Shown piece by piece: positions 21,411-33,528 of a DNA stretch of 64,000 nt. Position 1 is the first letter of the stretch. The number at the start of each line of letters is the position of its first letter. A program made the translations under genes and the position numbers. Origin of the DNA: Furcasterigmium furcatum (taxonomy: Eukaryota; Ascomycota; Sordariomycetes; Glomerellales; Plectosphaerellaceae); contig BCIA01000001.1 in the NCBI GenBank assembly GCA_001599815.1, forward strand, positions 558,001-622,000. The letters run 5' to 3'. A model generated the notes under the pieces. The model ran no database searches and was not told where the DNA came from. It saw only the letters and a program-made list of their open reading frames with translations.

Positions 21411-24400
21411 TCATGCCTTGCCAAAAACGCCTGTCAACGCTGTCATCGGTTTCAGCGGCCCCTTTCTCGGCGCATCCCGCTGGTCAACCCGGTACTTGAG
21501 CTTGACGCCCATCGCCGCCAGCTCCACGTCCAGGTACTTCAGGGCTCCCGGCACCACAACTTGCGTGGTGTTGTCGCCTCCGATCCATTGGGCGCCTTGC
21601 CCGTCTTCCCACACCTCGCCCTCGATCTTGACGTGCTCCATATTCTCCGCGTCCAGCCTCGTAGCGCAGTTTCGGCAGCGCACGGTGCTGACCTGCTTCT
21701 TCTTACCCACAAACGGCGACACCGTGGGTTGGACGGACAGGAAGGAGCCGCAGCTTCGGCAGATCCAGGATCGTGTGTAGTCCGAGCAGTTGAGCAGTCG
21801 GTCTTGCAGAAGGAACGCCGTGCCGTGGGCTAGCAGGGCGTCTCTCTCCATCTCGCCCACACGGATACCACCTCCCTTCTTCCTACCCTTGATCGGCTGC
21901 CCCGTCGTCGGTACCACCGGTCCCGTGGTACGAACCTGATACTTGTCGTTGACCATGTGACGGAGACGCTGGTAGTAGACCACTCCCACGTAAATGTCCG
22001 CTGCCAGTTCCTCTCCCGTGATACCAGAGTACATGGGCTCGTTTCCATGGTAATTGTACCCAGCCTTCATGAGCTGGTGGCCGAAGTAGTCCGCCGCCGT
22101 GTTCGTCTCGTCAAACCGGAATGGCGTCGAGTCTTGCGCCAGTCCGTGCAGGGCGCCTGCCTTGCCAGCCAGGGACTCGACAAACATGCCGATCGTCATA
22201 CGCGACGGGAAAGCGTGGGGGTTGATGATGGTGTCTGGCTGCATGCCCGACTCCGTGAAGGGCATGTCGATGGCGGGCCATTTCTGCGAGCAGACGCCCT
22301 TCTGACCGTGTCGAGAAGAGAACTTGTCGCCGATGACCGGCGAACGAGGCACACGGAACTTGATGGACACCGTCTGACCTGGCTCGTTACCCATCTCGTT
22401 GCCGATGATTCGCACCTCTTCGACGAAGGCCTGCTCCGAGTCCTTGTACTTCTCAAAATGGGTTTGTCCGTCCAGATTGGTCAGGGTTCCGTTGTAGTCC
22501 GCGGTGACGGTGTGCCACGCGCAGATTACGTCGCCTTCCTGGACCATCCGGCCGACGAAAGGGAGGCCGTCCTCATCCAGGAGACTTCGGTGGTGCCCCT
22601 TGACTTGACCACCTGGGGCAAAGCCGAACAGCTTTGTGACTCCCTTGGCAGACCGACTCCTCGATTCCTCCTTGAGCGTGATCTTCTTGGTCTTGTAGAT
22701 GGTTCCGTGCCCGAAGCCTCTCTCGTGTGCTGACTTGTTGATGATCATCGCATCGTCCATATCGTAGCCCGTATACGAGATGACGGCAACAACAGCATTG
22801 GTTCCGTTGGGGAAGTTGTCAAAACCGTACGTGTTGTGGAGTGGTGCTCGCACCACTGGCGTCTGGCCTGACTGCAGCCGGTACAGTTTGTTGTCTGTCC
22901 GGTAACGCAGAGCGGTCGCCGGTGTACCCATAGTCTGCTTACCCATCTGACACTGGTACATGTTTCTGGGGGACTGATTAAAGTCGGAGAAGGGTGTCAT
23001 GTTCGCCAGGATGGAGAGCATATTCGTGGGGTCAAACTCGACGTGGGTTGATTCGCCAGACACGATCTCGTCCTCCTTGACAGCGATGGACATGTAGGGC
23101 TGCTCATGAGGACCGACAAAGTCTTGCTTCTGGAGAGGCAAGTACTTGACCGGTCTGACCATGCGAGCAGGCTGCGAGGCCAGAAACACGCCCGGATAAG
23201 ACCCACCATTCGAAGGAGGAACATATCCGACTTCAAGTTGCAAAGGCACGCCGTGCGTGCCCTCGACCTTCCAGTGGCGTAGAGTATCGGCGATGCGCTT
23301 GGATTCCGGTGGTGAGCACCAGCCGACAATCTTGCCATCCAGCATTATCACCACGCTTTCGTCGGTGGCCGCAGATGAGTTGTCCACGGCGCCCAGCTCT
23401 GAGACAAGGGCCGGAAGCCTGGACGCATCCACAGAGTCTGTCATGATCTTGCACTTGTGTGCCAGATGGTTCAGCAGACCGCAAGGAGCACCATCAGGCG
23501 TGTGAACCGGGCACAGGAAGCCCCACGACTCTGGAAGCAGCTTTCTCACAGTGGTTGTCTTCAGTTCCGCAAAGAAGGCACCACGATGAATCATCCTGAA
23601 GTGGCTGATGAAACGCAGGAAATTGAGCTTCTCGGCGACCACGGTGTAGCCTGCTGTTTGTTGCAGGTCGAGTCCGGAGGGACTTGTCAAATTTCCGGTA
23701 GAGAGGAAATAACCGAGGCCAGAGCCAATATCCTCGTTGGCGAGCCGGAAGATGGTTGTAGGGAAGTCCTTCTCGAAATCTTGCGACGTGAATGTCTTGG
23801 CAGGGTATCTCCTGTGGTAGTCTCGAAGAGATGCCCGGACCGCTGTGCTGAGAAACTCATCCAAACGCTCCTTGAGAATCATGCCGTAGAGGAACCCGCC
23901 AAGCAGGACCTCCTGGTTCTGGATGGCATCCGGGTTGTCCACGGCGCATTCTCCGGCAACCAGAGCGTAGAGCTTGCGGATCATGAAGAGCAACATCTTG
24001 AACTTGTCGCTGTCCTGGCGTTCCGTGACATTGACGTTACCCAAGTGCACCAAGACAATCCGTCGCAGAAACTCGGTGCCGACATCGTAATGAGACATGG
24101 TGTCCGGAACCCCGAGGACCACGCGGAACTTCTCTCCCAGGTACGCGCGGGTTTCTGTCTTGCTGTACAGGCCGTACGACTTGTAGGTTCGCAGGAGAAG
24201 CTCAACACGGTCGGTCAAGAAGGTATTCTGGGAGGCCTTGCAGCCCTGGGGGCCGATGAGGCCCTCGAAAATCTCGCGATCGTTTGTTTCCACCAGGGCC
24301 TTCAGAATCATCATGATGGGGACGAGGTACTCGTTCTTCCTCCAGGAGAATCGGAAAGTCATGTTGCCGTCGGTCAGGTAGTGAAGGACGTTCGTTTGAG

Positions 24401-25167
24401 AGGTCTCGTCCGGCTTGACAGAGCGAATGATGATACCGTGCGGGCTGTAGCCGGGGCCACGGTTGGTGAAGCTGGGGCGGTAGATGGCCATGGGGAAATT
24501 CCTCCTGTTCACCTGCAGGAGACGAATGATCTTCTCGATACCGTTGACAACGAAGTAACCACCCAACTCTTCGGACTCTTCCTTTCTCTGCACCAATTGG
24601 TGCGGCGAATTGTTCTCGAGGTGACATCTGTTCGACTGGGAAGAAGGTCAGCACTACAAGGCATTGGGATGGCCAGGTAACAAACAACTCGCTTACCTTG
24701 ACCATGATGGGCATATGACCCAGGTCGCGGGTGAACTCTCGGGCGTCGCCATCGTTGATGCGGTACTCAAAGGTAGCCGAGAGCTTGCCGCGATAAGTGA
24801 CATGACGCTCGCGGCATTCCGCCGGATATATGTCCCTGTTCTTCGCGAATCTGTTCGAAGGAGGAAGCTGGGACTTCTGCAGGGAGACGCCCTTGTAACG
24901 GATGGTCAATTTGTTCCTCCTGGCCTCGGGGGCCCTGTCGTCGCCGTCCAGGTACGTCTTGTAGCCAATGTCGGCTATGCCATGGTCGAGAAGGCTTGGG
25001 TTCCCATCGGTGCGGAAGAGGGCGTTGAAAGATTCAATGTGCGGGCTGACAGCTTCTTGGAGAGCCGGGTAGGCGGTATGGTCCTTGGGAGGATTCTGGA
25101 AGAGGTTCTCGCGGCGCAGGGTGTTGTATTCGTGGTCCCATTCCGTGCTCGTCGCCGACGGTGCCAT
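21411..25167 (-). CDS. RPA135: DNA-directed RNA polymerase I second-largest subunit (RPA135/A135)
   Basis: Two minus-strand exons, 25167-24697 and 24635-21411, give 1231 residues. It is the beta-like subunit of nucleolar RNA polymerase I, which transcribes 35S rDNA. Features in order are an N-terminal FNALFRTDGNPSLLDHGIAD lobe and SNRCHLENNSPHQLV across the splice site. EELGGYFVVNGIEKIIRLLQ follows, then PSFTNRGPGYSPHGIIIRSV and WGFLCPVHTPDGAPCGLLNH. Next come the hybrid-binding FSSRHGQKGVCSQKW and a C-terminal zinc ribbon beginning near residue 1116 (CRSCG...CRNC). PDGAPCGLLNH and the Pol I-specific spacing separate it from RPB2 and RPC2. The single intron is short, with an AAG|GTAAGC donor. 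Confidence 0.96.
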
Positions 25168-27791
25168 CGTGAGAAAGACCTCGAGCAGTCTGGCCTTGTT
25201 TTCTGCTTGCCGGGAGCGAAGGTCGACTGCGAAGGGCTCGGAGGAGGCAGGGAATTAATTAGTACAAGCTTCTCGCTCCCGATGCTGGCGACGGGAAAAA
25301 AATTATTGACGGATGCGTTATCGATAAGAGCGGGGATGACGGATGTGGCCGGTGCTCAACCGCCCAGTAGTGTGTGCAGTCTGGTGTCGTTGCGCTGAAC
25401 TGAACAGGTGTGGCGTAGAACGGGCGCTGTGGGTCTGTTCGGGGTATGCCAGGACACTTGCAAGTTGAAAGACAAAGTACCGACCAGACCTCAGCTCATT
25501 GAGATGGGCTCTCCTCTCTCTTGACCTCAGAATATTGAGATAGCTTCTTAATTAACTAGAAGCTATTCCAAAGACTGCCCAACAGACTTCGAGCAGCTCT
25601 TAAGAAAGCCTATCTGGACGGTAATACCACTCGACCGGCATGGATTCTCGACCCTCGCCAGTACTTGGGTGATGACAGGACTTGACTGAGGTAGGAGCCT
25701 ACTATAGCTACTACCACTCACTGGCAGATATACAAGCTCACACCAGTCCGAACCCACATGATGTTTCCACGGATGCGCTACTTGGACGCGGGATCAGGAT
25801 CGATCCCCCGCCAGGCCTCCTGCGAACGCGATGCGAAAGACGCGCAATGCTTTGGGTCAGATCAACGGCCAACTGTGCTGAATCGACGTCTGGATCTCCC
25901 CTCATCACAGACTGAATTGGGACTCGGTGACGGCCCTTGCAGGGAGCAACGGGCCAACGGCGTGGTCGAGGCCTCCTCCGGTCCGGGAGAGTGGCCTCCA
26001 TCCCGCTCCAGAATCAGTGCAGCCCGCCTCGTCGATTGGCCTCGTCGGCTCGGGAGGTGAATCAAAGAGGCCCCCAAACCCGCGTGAGCTCAGCAGCAGC
26101 CACACCGTCGTTGACCAGCAGCAGCAGCAGCAGCAGCTTGGGTGGAGATGCCGGGCATGTACGACTTGCAGCCCAACATGCTGTGTGCATGACCTGAAGC
26201 ACGGGCATGCTGCCTCTCGAAGCTCCAAGCCGGCGCCCACGCGCAGGCAGGCACCGGGCAGTTTCCTTGAGACTCCCCAGCCCGGGCAGGTACCGGCATG
26301 GAAGGATCCATTGCCCCCCGCCTTCGGGCCTCTCCTGTCTTGACCCGACATGAAACCATCAACAACAAAAAACATCCATCGACAATTCGCAGGCCGCCCG
26401 TTGCTACGCTCGCTCTCCGAGTCCACCTTCTTGTTGGGGCCGTGTCAATTCCGGCCTTTAATAAACAAGCGCCAGCCAGCCAGTCCCATTTATTAATGTT
26501 CCCGCCCTGCCCGCCCGTCCCGTCTCGGTCCGCGGGGTTCTGGTACTGCCACTGACGACCTGCCATCTGCTGCCTTGTTCACCCCCAACAACTTGAACCC
26601 GACCCCGACGTCAAGACCGCATCTGCTGCTGCTGCCGCAGCTGGCTGTTCCGGCCGCCCTCACTCTCGACTATCCATCGAAGCGACCGTCACCATCCACT
26701 GATACTGTGCGGCCACCCCGTGCCCCAGCATCCTTCCTCCAGGTACCTACCTACTGTACCTTGCGCGACGAAATACTCACACCAGCTTCGAGTGCTGCCC
26801 CCCCGCGGCACATACAATCATCACCCCTTGCCGCAGCCGGCGGTTCGTAGCCGCCTTTCTCGATTCGTCCCATGCTTGCTCCAGGTCGCATCGACTGAAC
26901 GGTCCGAACCTGGGGTCTGAGCACATCGAGCTTCGCTGGTGATCACTAGGGGACACCGCCGACATACCCCGGTTGCCGCGCCGAGCTGCCCCTGCTACTC
27001 CGTCCATACATACGGAGGTACCGCCGTCGCGTCGCAGCAGCTGTACCTGCCACCGACTCTCCCCCCAAGACTTTCAGCATCATACATCGCAGCAGGTCGC
27101 ACAAGTCGCAAGGGGAGATTAGGAATCGTGATTCCATCGCATAGCTGACTCTGAGGTCCCGTCTCTCCAAGAAAGGCTGAGCGTCCTTCGCAAAAGCTTG
27201 CCCCGATCGCCCGGCACTATTTGCACATCACCTCCCTTGGCTAGCTATACCCAGGTTGACACGTACCGACTGTACATATTACTACTGGTACTGGGGGCGT
27301 GGGCAAGCTTGTGACCCGGTAGTAGCGTTCGTCCCCTTGTCGGTGGAGATCAATTTTGGTCGTGCCGCTCCCCTCAGTGTCACCTGTCTACTGCCGCCGC
27401 CAGGACTCGGGTCTTCTCTGCCCATCAACCAGCGAACCGCAGGCGCTCATCACACCGACGACTTGACGGCCTTTTTTTCCCACTAGGTCAGCGAGAGCCC
27501 GGCGGCAGCTCATCAACTACGACGGTCCTACAACAGAGCTTTTGCTCCCTTCCAGTATCGTCCCAGACTCGTCTGAGAAAGCTTCCCGCGTCGTCTCGTC
27601 CAATTTAATAACGACCCCGCCCCCGCCGGCCCCTCCTCTTCACCGTCTGTCCAGACACGAGCCGTCGCGTCGCAAGGCATCGCCTCGTCGATTTCTTCCC
27701 CTCCGGTCCCTCTAGCATCGCTCTCCGGGGACCCCTCGCTCTTCGACGTCCCGGTCGACGACTGGTCCCAGGCCAGTTTCCCGACATCACG
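25168..27791. promoter_or_regulatory. Long divergent region RPA135 / ARL8
   Basis: 2.6 kb without a supported gene. A 9-bp inverted repeat (ATAGCTTCT at 25540-25548, AGAAGCTAT at 25558-25566) lies in an AT-rich patch. A run of about seven CAG units lies at 26115-26136. A GGTACCTACC motif lies near 26742. The right part is C-rich and is probably the long ARL8 leader. Reading frames here are Gln- or Pro-rich artefacts. Confidence 0.5.
26115..26136. repeat. (CAG)7 trinucleotide run
   Basis: Seven consecutive CAG units in noncoding sequence between RPA135 and ARL8. It produces a short poly-Gln frame that is not part of a recognisable protein. Confidence 0.8.
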
Positions 27792-28632
27792 ATGGCGGGC
27801 CTGTTTCGCAAGATGTATGACTGGTTGCTCAGGACCTTCTGGTAAGTCGGTGCGTCGCGTGCGCACTCGCGCGGCACCCTCGACGGCCCCGGTCTACCTC
27901 GTCGCGCACGCTGGTATTCTGAGGTCGAGGCGGCGTCGATCGAGACTTGTTGGCGATAACTAACAACGTGGGTTAGGGCAACCGAGATGGATGTGACCAT
28001 GGTCGGCTTGCAGAATGCCGGCAAGACGTCGTTGCTCCGAGTCCTTGCAGTGAGTAGCAGACCCCCCATATCTGCCGCGGCCCGAGTCCCATCATGACTG
28101 ACCCAACACGTCTTCCAGGGCGGCGAATTCACAATCGAGTAAGCGGCGGCGATCCTTCCCTCCAGTCCCCGTGCAGCGCGATGGCGGTTACCGACGTGCT
28201 CGGCTAACGGAGATCTCGTGTAGCTCGATTCCGACAGTGGGATTCAATATGAAGCGTGTGCAACGAGGTCACGTCACACTGAAGTGCTGGGATATTGGTG
28301 GCCAGCCCCGTTTTCGGACAATGTGGGAGAGATACTGCCGAGGCGTCAACGCGATCGTCTTCATCGTGGACATTGCCGACCTGGCGGTGCTCGACCAAGC
28401 GCGCGACGAGCTGCATGCCCTCATGGGGCACGACTCGATCCGCGGCATCCCCCTGCTCGTGCTCGGCAACAAGTCGGATCTCCCGGAAAAACTGACGGTC
28501 GACGAGCTCATCGATGCTCTGGATCTCAAGACCATTGGCAATCGCGAGGTCAGCTGCTACGGGATCAGCGCGAAGGAGGAGACGAATCTGGAGGCCGTCG
28601 TCCAGTGGCTCATGAAGCGAGCCAGTGCCTGA
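27792..28632 (+). CDS. ARL8: ARF-like small GTPase Arl8
   Basis: Four exons, 27792-27841, 27977-28049, 28119-28138 (20 bp) and 28224-28632, give 183 residues. Arl8 GTPases sit on lysosome- or vacuole-type membranes and link them to motility and fusion factors. The N-terminal MAGLFRKMYDWLLRTFW forms an amphipathic helix and lacks the Gly2 used for myristoylation by ARFs, as expected for Arl8. GTPase motifs: GLQNAGKTSLL (P-loop, about 27-37), SIPTVGFNMK (switch I), CWDIGGQPRFRTMWERYCRG (switch II, Arl8-like), GNKSDLPEK and SAKEETN. The 20-bp third exon encodes only GGEFTI and part of an Asp. S. cerevisiae lacks this gene, whereas filamentous fungi usually keep it. Confidence 0.94.
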
Positions 28633-30207
28633 AGCGGGCTTGAACATCGATCGGACCGTCGAATATCGGGACGGCATGTCCCCCGTCGGGGTACTTATAC
28701 GACCTCAATGAAGCTCCCGACAAAGTCGATCCTTGGGATTTCTTTGCGTGCTTGTCGCATGTCGGGGTCGAGAACTTGAAGGAGGGGGCAGGGAGGCCCG
28801 CCCTCTTCTGAGCGTAGTTTCTGGTGCTGCGAAGCTCGCGAGAGCAACAGGGAGGTTGTGTCAAGATGTACCTAGGCGTTGACGACCATGATGACCATGA
28901 TGCCACGAGCGTAATTCCCTTAATGAAAGACTCCTTTGGTACCAGCGGGCTGCGAGCACACTCGTTTATTCGTCGTCGTCCAGACAGGCCCACAGAGACA
29001 GACGCATGATCCGGCTGGAATTGCCGTCGTGGTGCGCGAAGTGGTTTGGTCGCAAACCCCGTGCCGTGCGACCTTGAAGATCCCTTGGGTGCTGGTCTGA
29101 CGGTCGGGCCAGGATCGATTGTCCGGGCGGGCCAGGGACTTGGAGAAGCGATGCGCCAGGATCACAACAAATGCCAGAGGGCGGGCGAGAGCGCGGAACA
29201 GAGGATGGAATGGAAGAAGGGGAGAGCGACGGGAGCGAGCTGCCGGCTGCAGGCGGGCGCGGCAGAGGAAATATGAGGTCGAGCGAGCGCACGCACGCTA
29301 CGAGAGTGCCAGCGCATCATGCAGGTTGACCAGGATTGGTTGCAGAAACACACAGTCAGTCGGTGCTCTCCTCCCTGGCAGCCAAGAACTAGACGTGTTC
29401 ATGGCGAACAGAACACATCGGTCAGATTGCCAGGCAGTGAATGCGCAGCAGCCCCGATTTATCGAAGCGCAGGGCAGCTCCTATCGAGTGTGTACATATT
29501 TCGTCCGTCTCTCGCCATGCCACACAGGGAGTCTGTTCTGTAGAACCTGTCGCCGCCGAGCGCCTCGATGGTATGGTGAGCTGGCATTTGTGTCATCGAC
29601 GTGTGCCGCCCCCCAACCCGTTCCCCAGGCTTCTGCTCTGTCGGCTTCGGCTGCAAAGGACGAGGGTCTTTAAGAGTTGAGGAAACATGCTGGATGGGGT
29701 CGTAAACCCTCAGAAGGCCATTTGCCCCGCCATGTGAACGGAACCAGCTGTGAGTGAGTTCCGGTTATTATGCGGTTGAGCACCACGCCCCAGTGCGGCG
29801 AATTTGCATAGGTATTCAACGAAGGACCCGCCGGCTGCTCATGTGATTTGGGCAAGTTGGGCGGGAGAGCGAGGTACTTTCTTTTCCTCCGTCTCGGGCT
29901 CTCTTGTGACAACTTGTTGGCGACGGGAGCTTCCACACCAGGAATAGCGGGAGTTTGTTCGACTCCACCTTTGTTCGACCAAGGGCGTGGTGAGTTGTGG
30001 AAGGAGTTTGGTAGCACGAAGTAGGTACGGCACGTACTCGCAAGCCCGAGTCAAAGCGGAGATGTCCCCGAATCAAGTCCAGCATCTATCTCCATACTAG
30101 TAACTGCTGAGCGACACGGGCACAGAACGGTGGGCCTGGTTCTGACTTGTCCCACTCACGGAGAGCTTCTGGGACTCGTCGATTCACTAACTGTCCTGGA
30201 GGGTGTC
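28633..30207. other. Intergenic, no supported gene
   Basis: 3' region of ARL8 and promoter of threonine aldolase. A GTACCTAGG motif lies at 28868-28876. Reading frames up to 184 codons on both strands are of mixed composition and show no family features. Confidence 0.5.
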
Positions 30208-31613
30208 ATGTTCGCACGCTTCTGTCGGCAACAAGTTGCCATCAGCCCAGCTCCCACATCTCGACTTCAAGTTCACGGGGCTTTCTCCTCGCTCCCTACT
30301 TCAGCGCTGCGTCGGCTTTCCACGGCGGCCACCATGGGAACCATTAACAACCAGCAGGCTCAGGCCCAGGGCGTCAGCTCAAGCTGGCTGGGCTACAAGG
30401 GAGCAGCGGGCTTCGACCTTCGCAGTACGTCCGTCCACCGTGACAGAAGACGGTCCAAGTGAGACTCCTGCTGATGCCCTCAGGTGACACCATGACAACT
30501 CCCACGCCCGCGATGCTCGAAGCCATCCAGAAGTGCACTCTGCTTGACGATGTCTTCAATGAAGACGCCACGACACGGGACTTGGAGACCCACGTCGCGC
30601 AGCTCGCCGGCAAAGAGGCTGGCCTGCTCGTGCTCTCGGGTACCATGGGCAACCAGCTCGCATTGCGGTCTCTGCTCACACAGCCGCCGCATAGCGTTGT
30701 CTGTGACCACCGTTCCCACATTGTGAAATATGAGGCAGGCGGGTAGGTTTTCGCCCCCCTCCTTGCACTTCTTTCGCTGAGGCCCCAGGATAGTGTGTCT
30801 TCCCTAACGGGTGCCATGACCATTCCCGTCGTTCCTAGCAACGGCACCCACCTCACCCTGGAGGACGTTGTGAAGCACGCCGTCGTGGACGACGACGTTC
30901 ACTCCTGCCGCACACGCGTCATCTGCCTCGAGAACACCCTGAACGGCACTGTCATGCCCTTGGACGAGGCCAGGCGCATCGCGGCCTTTGCTCGGGAGCA
31001 CGGCATCAAGCTCCACTGTGACGGCGCACGCCTGTGGGAGGCGGTGGTATCGGGCGCGGGCAGTCTTGTCGAGTATTGCTCCCTGTTCGACACGGTCAGC
31101 CTCTGTTTCTCCAAGGGCCTCGGCGCCCCCATCGGCAGTCTTCTTGTTGGAGATGCGGCGACGATCAAGCACTCCAGATGGGTCCGCAAGTCCATTGGCG
31201 GTGGTCTGCGGCAGTCTGGCGTCGTCGCGGCTCCCGCAAGGGTCGCCGTCGACGTCACGTTCGGCCGCGGTCCAAACGGTGAGGGAGGCCTGCTGAGGCT
31301 GTCTCATGAGGTGGCCAAGAAGGTCGAGAAGCTGTGGGCAGGCCTCGGCGGCAAGTTTGTGTTCCCCGTGCAAACCAACATGGTATGGATCGATCTCAAG
31401 TCAGCAGGATGCTCGGACGAGCGATTCGTAGAGCTGGGTCGTGAGGTCGGCCTCAAGCTGCTCTCGGGACGGATGGTGATCCACTATCAGATCGCACAGA
31501 ACGAGGAGGAGGTGCTCACGAGGCTGGAACAGGTATTCCAACGCGCACTGCAGTCGAAGCCCTCGTCGGAGGCGGGGGTCCAAGAGTCTGGTCCATCCAA
31601 CATGTACCGCTGA
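30208..31613 (+). CDS. GLY1: Low-specificity L-threonine aldolase (PLP enzyme)
   Basis: Three exons, 30208-30424, 30484-30742 and 30794-31613, give 431 residues. The enzyme splits threonine or allo-threonine into glycine and acetaldehyde. GFDLRSDTMTTPTPAM spans intron 1, and VFNEDATTRDLETHVA with GKEAGLLVLSGTMGNQLAL follow. HCDGARLWEA is present, and the PLP-binding Lys is in CFSKGLGAPIGSLL (about residue 266). The 42 residues before an internal ATG at 30334 (MGTINNQQ) are rich in Arg, Ser and Ala and look like a mitochondrial presequence, so two start sites may give two locations. Donors are GTACGT and GTAGGT. The family call is secure; targeting is inference. Confidence 0.93.
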
Positions 31614-33528
31614 ACAGCGGGCGTCAGCCCCGATAGTTAACACGGGAACACATTCTACCGCAGCCTAGTTTCTATGCATCGCTGACATTGGATTTTCAGT
31701 CTCGGTAATTTCTGAGGTCCCCGTTCCTTCGTGGTATGGCCGGTCGGATGAGAGATGCATCACTGCAGGGCGGGTGACATCGGTGATGCCGACGGAACCC
31801 ATAATACAGGAAACACGGCTGCCGCGCTCCTCGAGGGTACCTAGGTTTGGTAGGGTAGGACCGGGGTGCGGGGCAGCCGACAACCATGTTCAATGTGTCT
31901 CTGGCAGGCTGCACGTTTTCCAGGAAGCGCGTGGGGAGGAGAAAAGATGCCACGCCGCCAGGGGGCTCTGGCGCAGCCACTGACATCGACTTGAAGGCGA
32001 GGTTTCCAGGTTGCCTGTATTCCCGAATGAGGTGGAGTGACATACCAGTACAAGTAGGAGTGGCAAGTAGCGAACTCTGCACGGCACCGGCGGCTTCAGA
32101 ATGCTTCCAGCTCATCAGTACCGGTCGGTACCTAGTTATGTCTTTACCGAGCAATGATCGTCAGCGAAACGGCATCCAATAATCTGGTTCTGGAGATGGC
32201 TGCTTGCTTCATCAAGCCGAGTCGGTCCGTTCAAGGTGTTCTTGTGACGATCAGCAGAGCCCAGTAGGCTCGTTCACGAATTTCACCACTGCAGGGCCCT
32301 TTCTCTTGCCCTTTGCGACCTAGCAGAGATCCATGGAAGCAAGTTGGGCCGAAGCTTGGGAGACTGGGAGACTCCCGTCGACTCGCCGGCAGGTTAAGCC
32401 CCGCTCTTCGGGCCGGCACTTGCATTGCATTCGTTTCCACGCCTCGCTGAAGCTCCAGCAGGCCCGCTGAGGCTTGCCAAGCTCCCGCCGGAGCTTTCCC
32501 CAATCCTTCCGAGGCGGCACCCATGCCCCGCGGCCTGACGTCACTCCGCCGTTCGGGCGACCTCCCAAAGAGACGACCCGAACATCAGAATAAGCATCAG
32601 CCCAGAACCGGCTTTTCTCAACGACACTCACTTCGACACTTCGATGAACGACATGCGCAATGCGGGGAAGCGGGTGAGATGGAGGTGAGGTGGGGTGTCG
32701 GGTCATCATTACAACATCAGCCACGCCTTTTCAGGTGCTTGCCACGTCCCATTCGCGCGGCGCACCCGCTAACGACCTTTCCCTCCTGTTGATCGAAAGA
32801 GCGGCACAACTTCCATGCATCGGGCCATCCTTCGGGTCCTATTAAAATTTCTCGCCCCAACGAGCCGGGCGAGAAGGGGGATATTGCCATTCGTACTTAC
32901 CTACTAAGTACAGATGGCTTACGTCTTAATTCTTGGACAGCACGCACCTCACCCCCAAGGGTTGATCTTCCCATGTTGCCGGGTGCTCGACCATGCCCAG
33001 CCCGCTGTTGCAAGCATGGCCGAGGTGAATCGACGATGAGCCCCTCGCCTAGGCGTAATCATAGATCTCGCGGACCTGGCAAGCGCGGTGCTAGTTCCCA
33101 GATGCCCACCCTCCTCGTCCCCCGCAATGGTGGCTACCTTACGCTCCCAAGGCACCACCACGTAGGCGTTCCCAACAAAGATTTCTAGCTTGGCCAACCT
33201 ACCGGCTGGTGTCCAGCTAACGGCGATCTTGCCTCGTTGGACCTGTCTTCCCTCGAGAGCTTCCTGCTTTCGCGACCACCTTCTCGTCCACCCCGCGCGT
33301 CACTCTCCCTGCTCCGGTGACCCCGGTGACCCAATGCCCATGCTCCTGGCTTCTTGGCTCCGCCTGCTCGACGCAAGTATATTTACCTCCTCTGCCGCGC
33401 TCTTCCCAATGTGCTAGGTCCTTAGTTCCAGTGTCTCCCGTCCGCAAGCTCCTGTCACGTCACTCGAGGTATACCTAGCTTCCTTCTCTCGACATACCGT
33501 ACCAGAGACCAGAGCCGAGAATTGAACC
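31614..33528. other. Intergenic region upstream of acid trehalase
   Basis: 1.9 kb without a supported gene. A perfect cAMP-response-type site TGACGTCA lies at 32536-32543. GGTACCTAGGT at 31836-31846 and GGTACCTAG near 32127 are two examples of a motif that recurs in the window. The 3' part, pyrimidine-rich, is the trehalase promoter and leader. Confidence 0.5.

Noticed and set aside
23457..24680. 407-codon plus-strand frame over RPA135
   Set aside because: Antisense shadow of a conserved RPA135 exon; no domain features.
25905..26566. Frames with poly-Gln, poly-Ala or poly-Cys from the CAG run
   Set aside because: Composition is created by the trinucleotide repeat; no start context or homology.
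29119..29673. 184-codon plus-strand frame between ARL8 and threonine aldolase
   Set aside because: Mixed Arg/Ala/Cys composition with no family features, and it conflicts with other frames of similar length.
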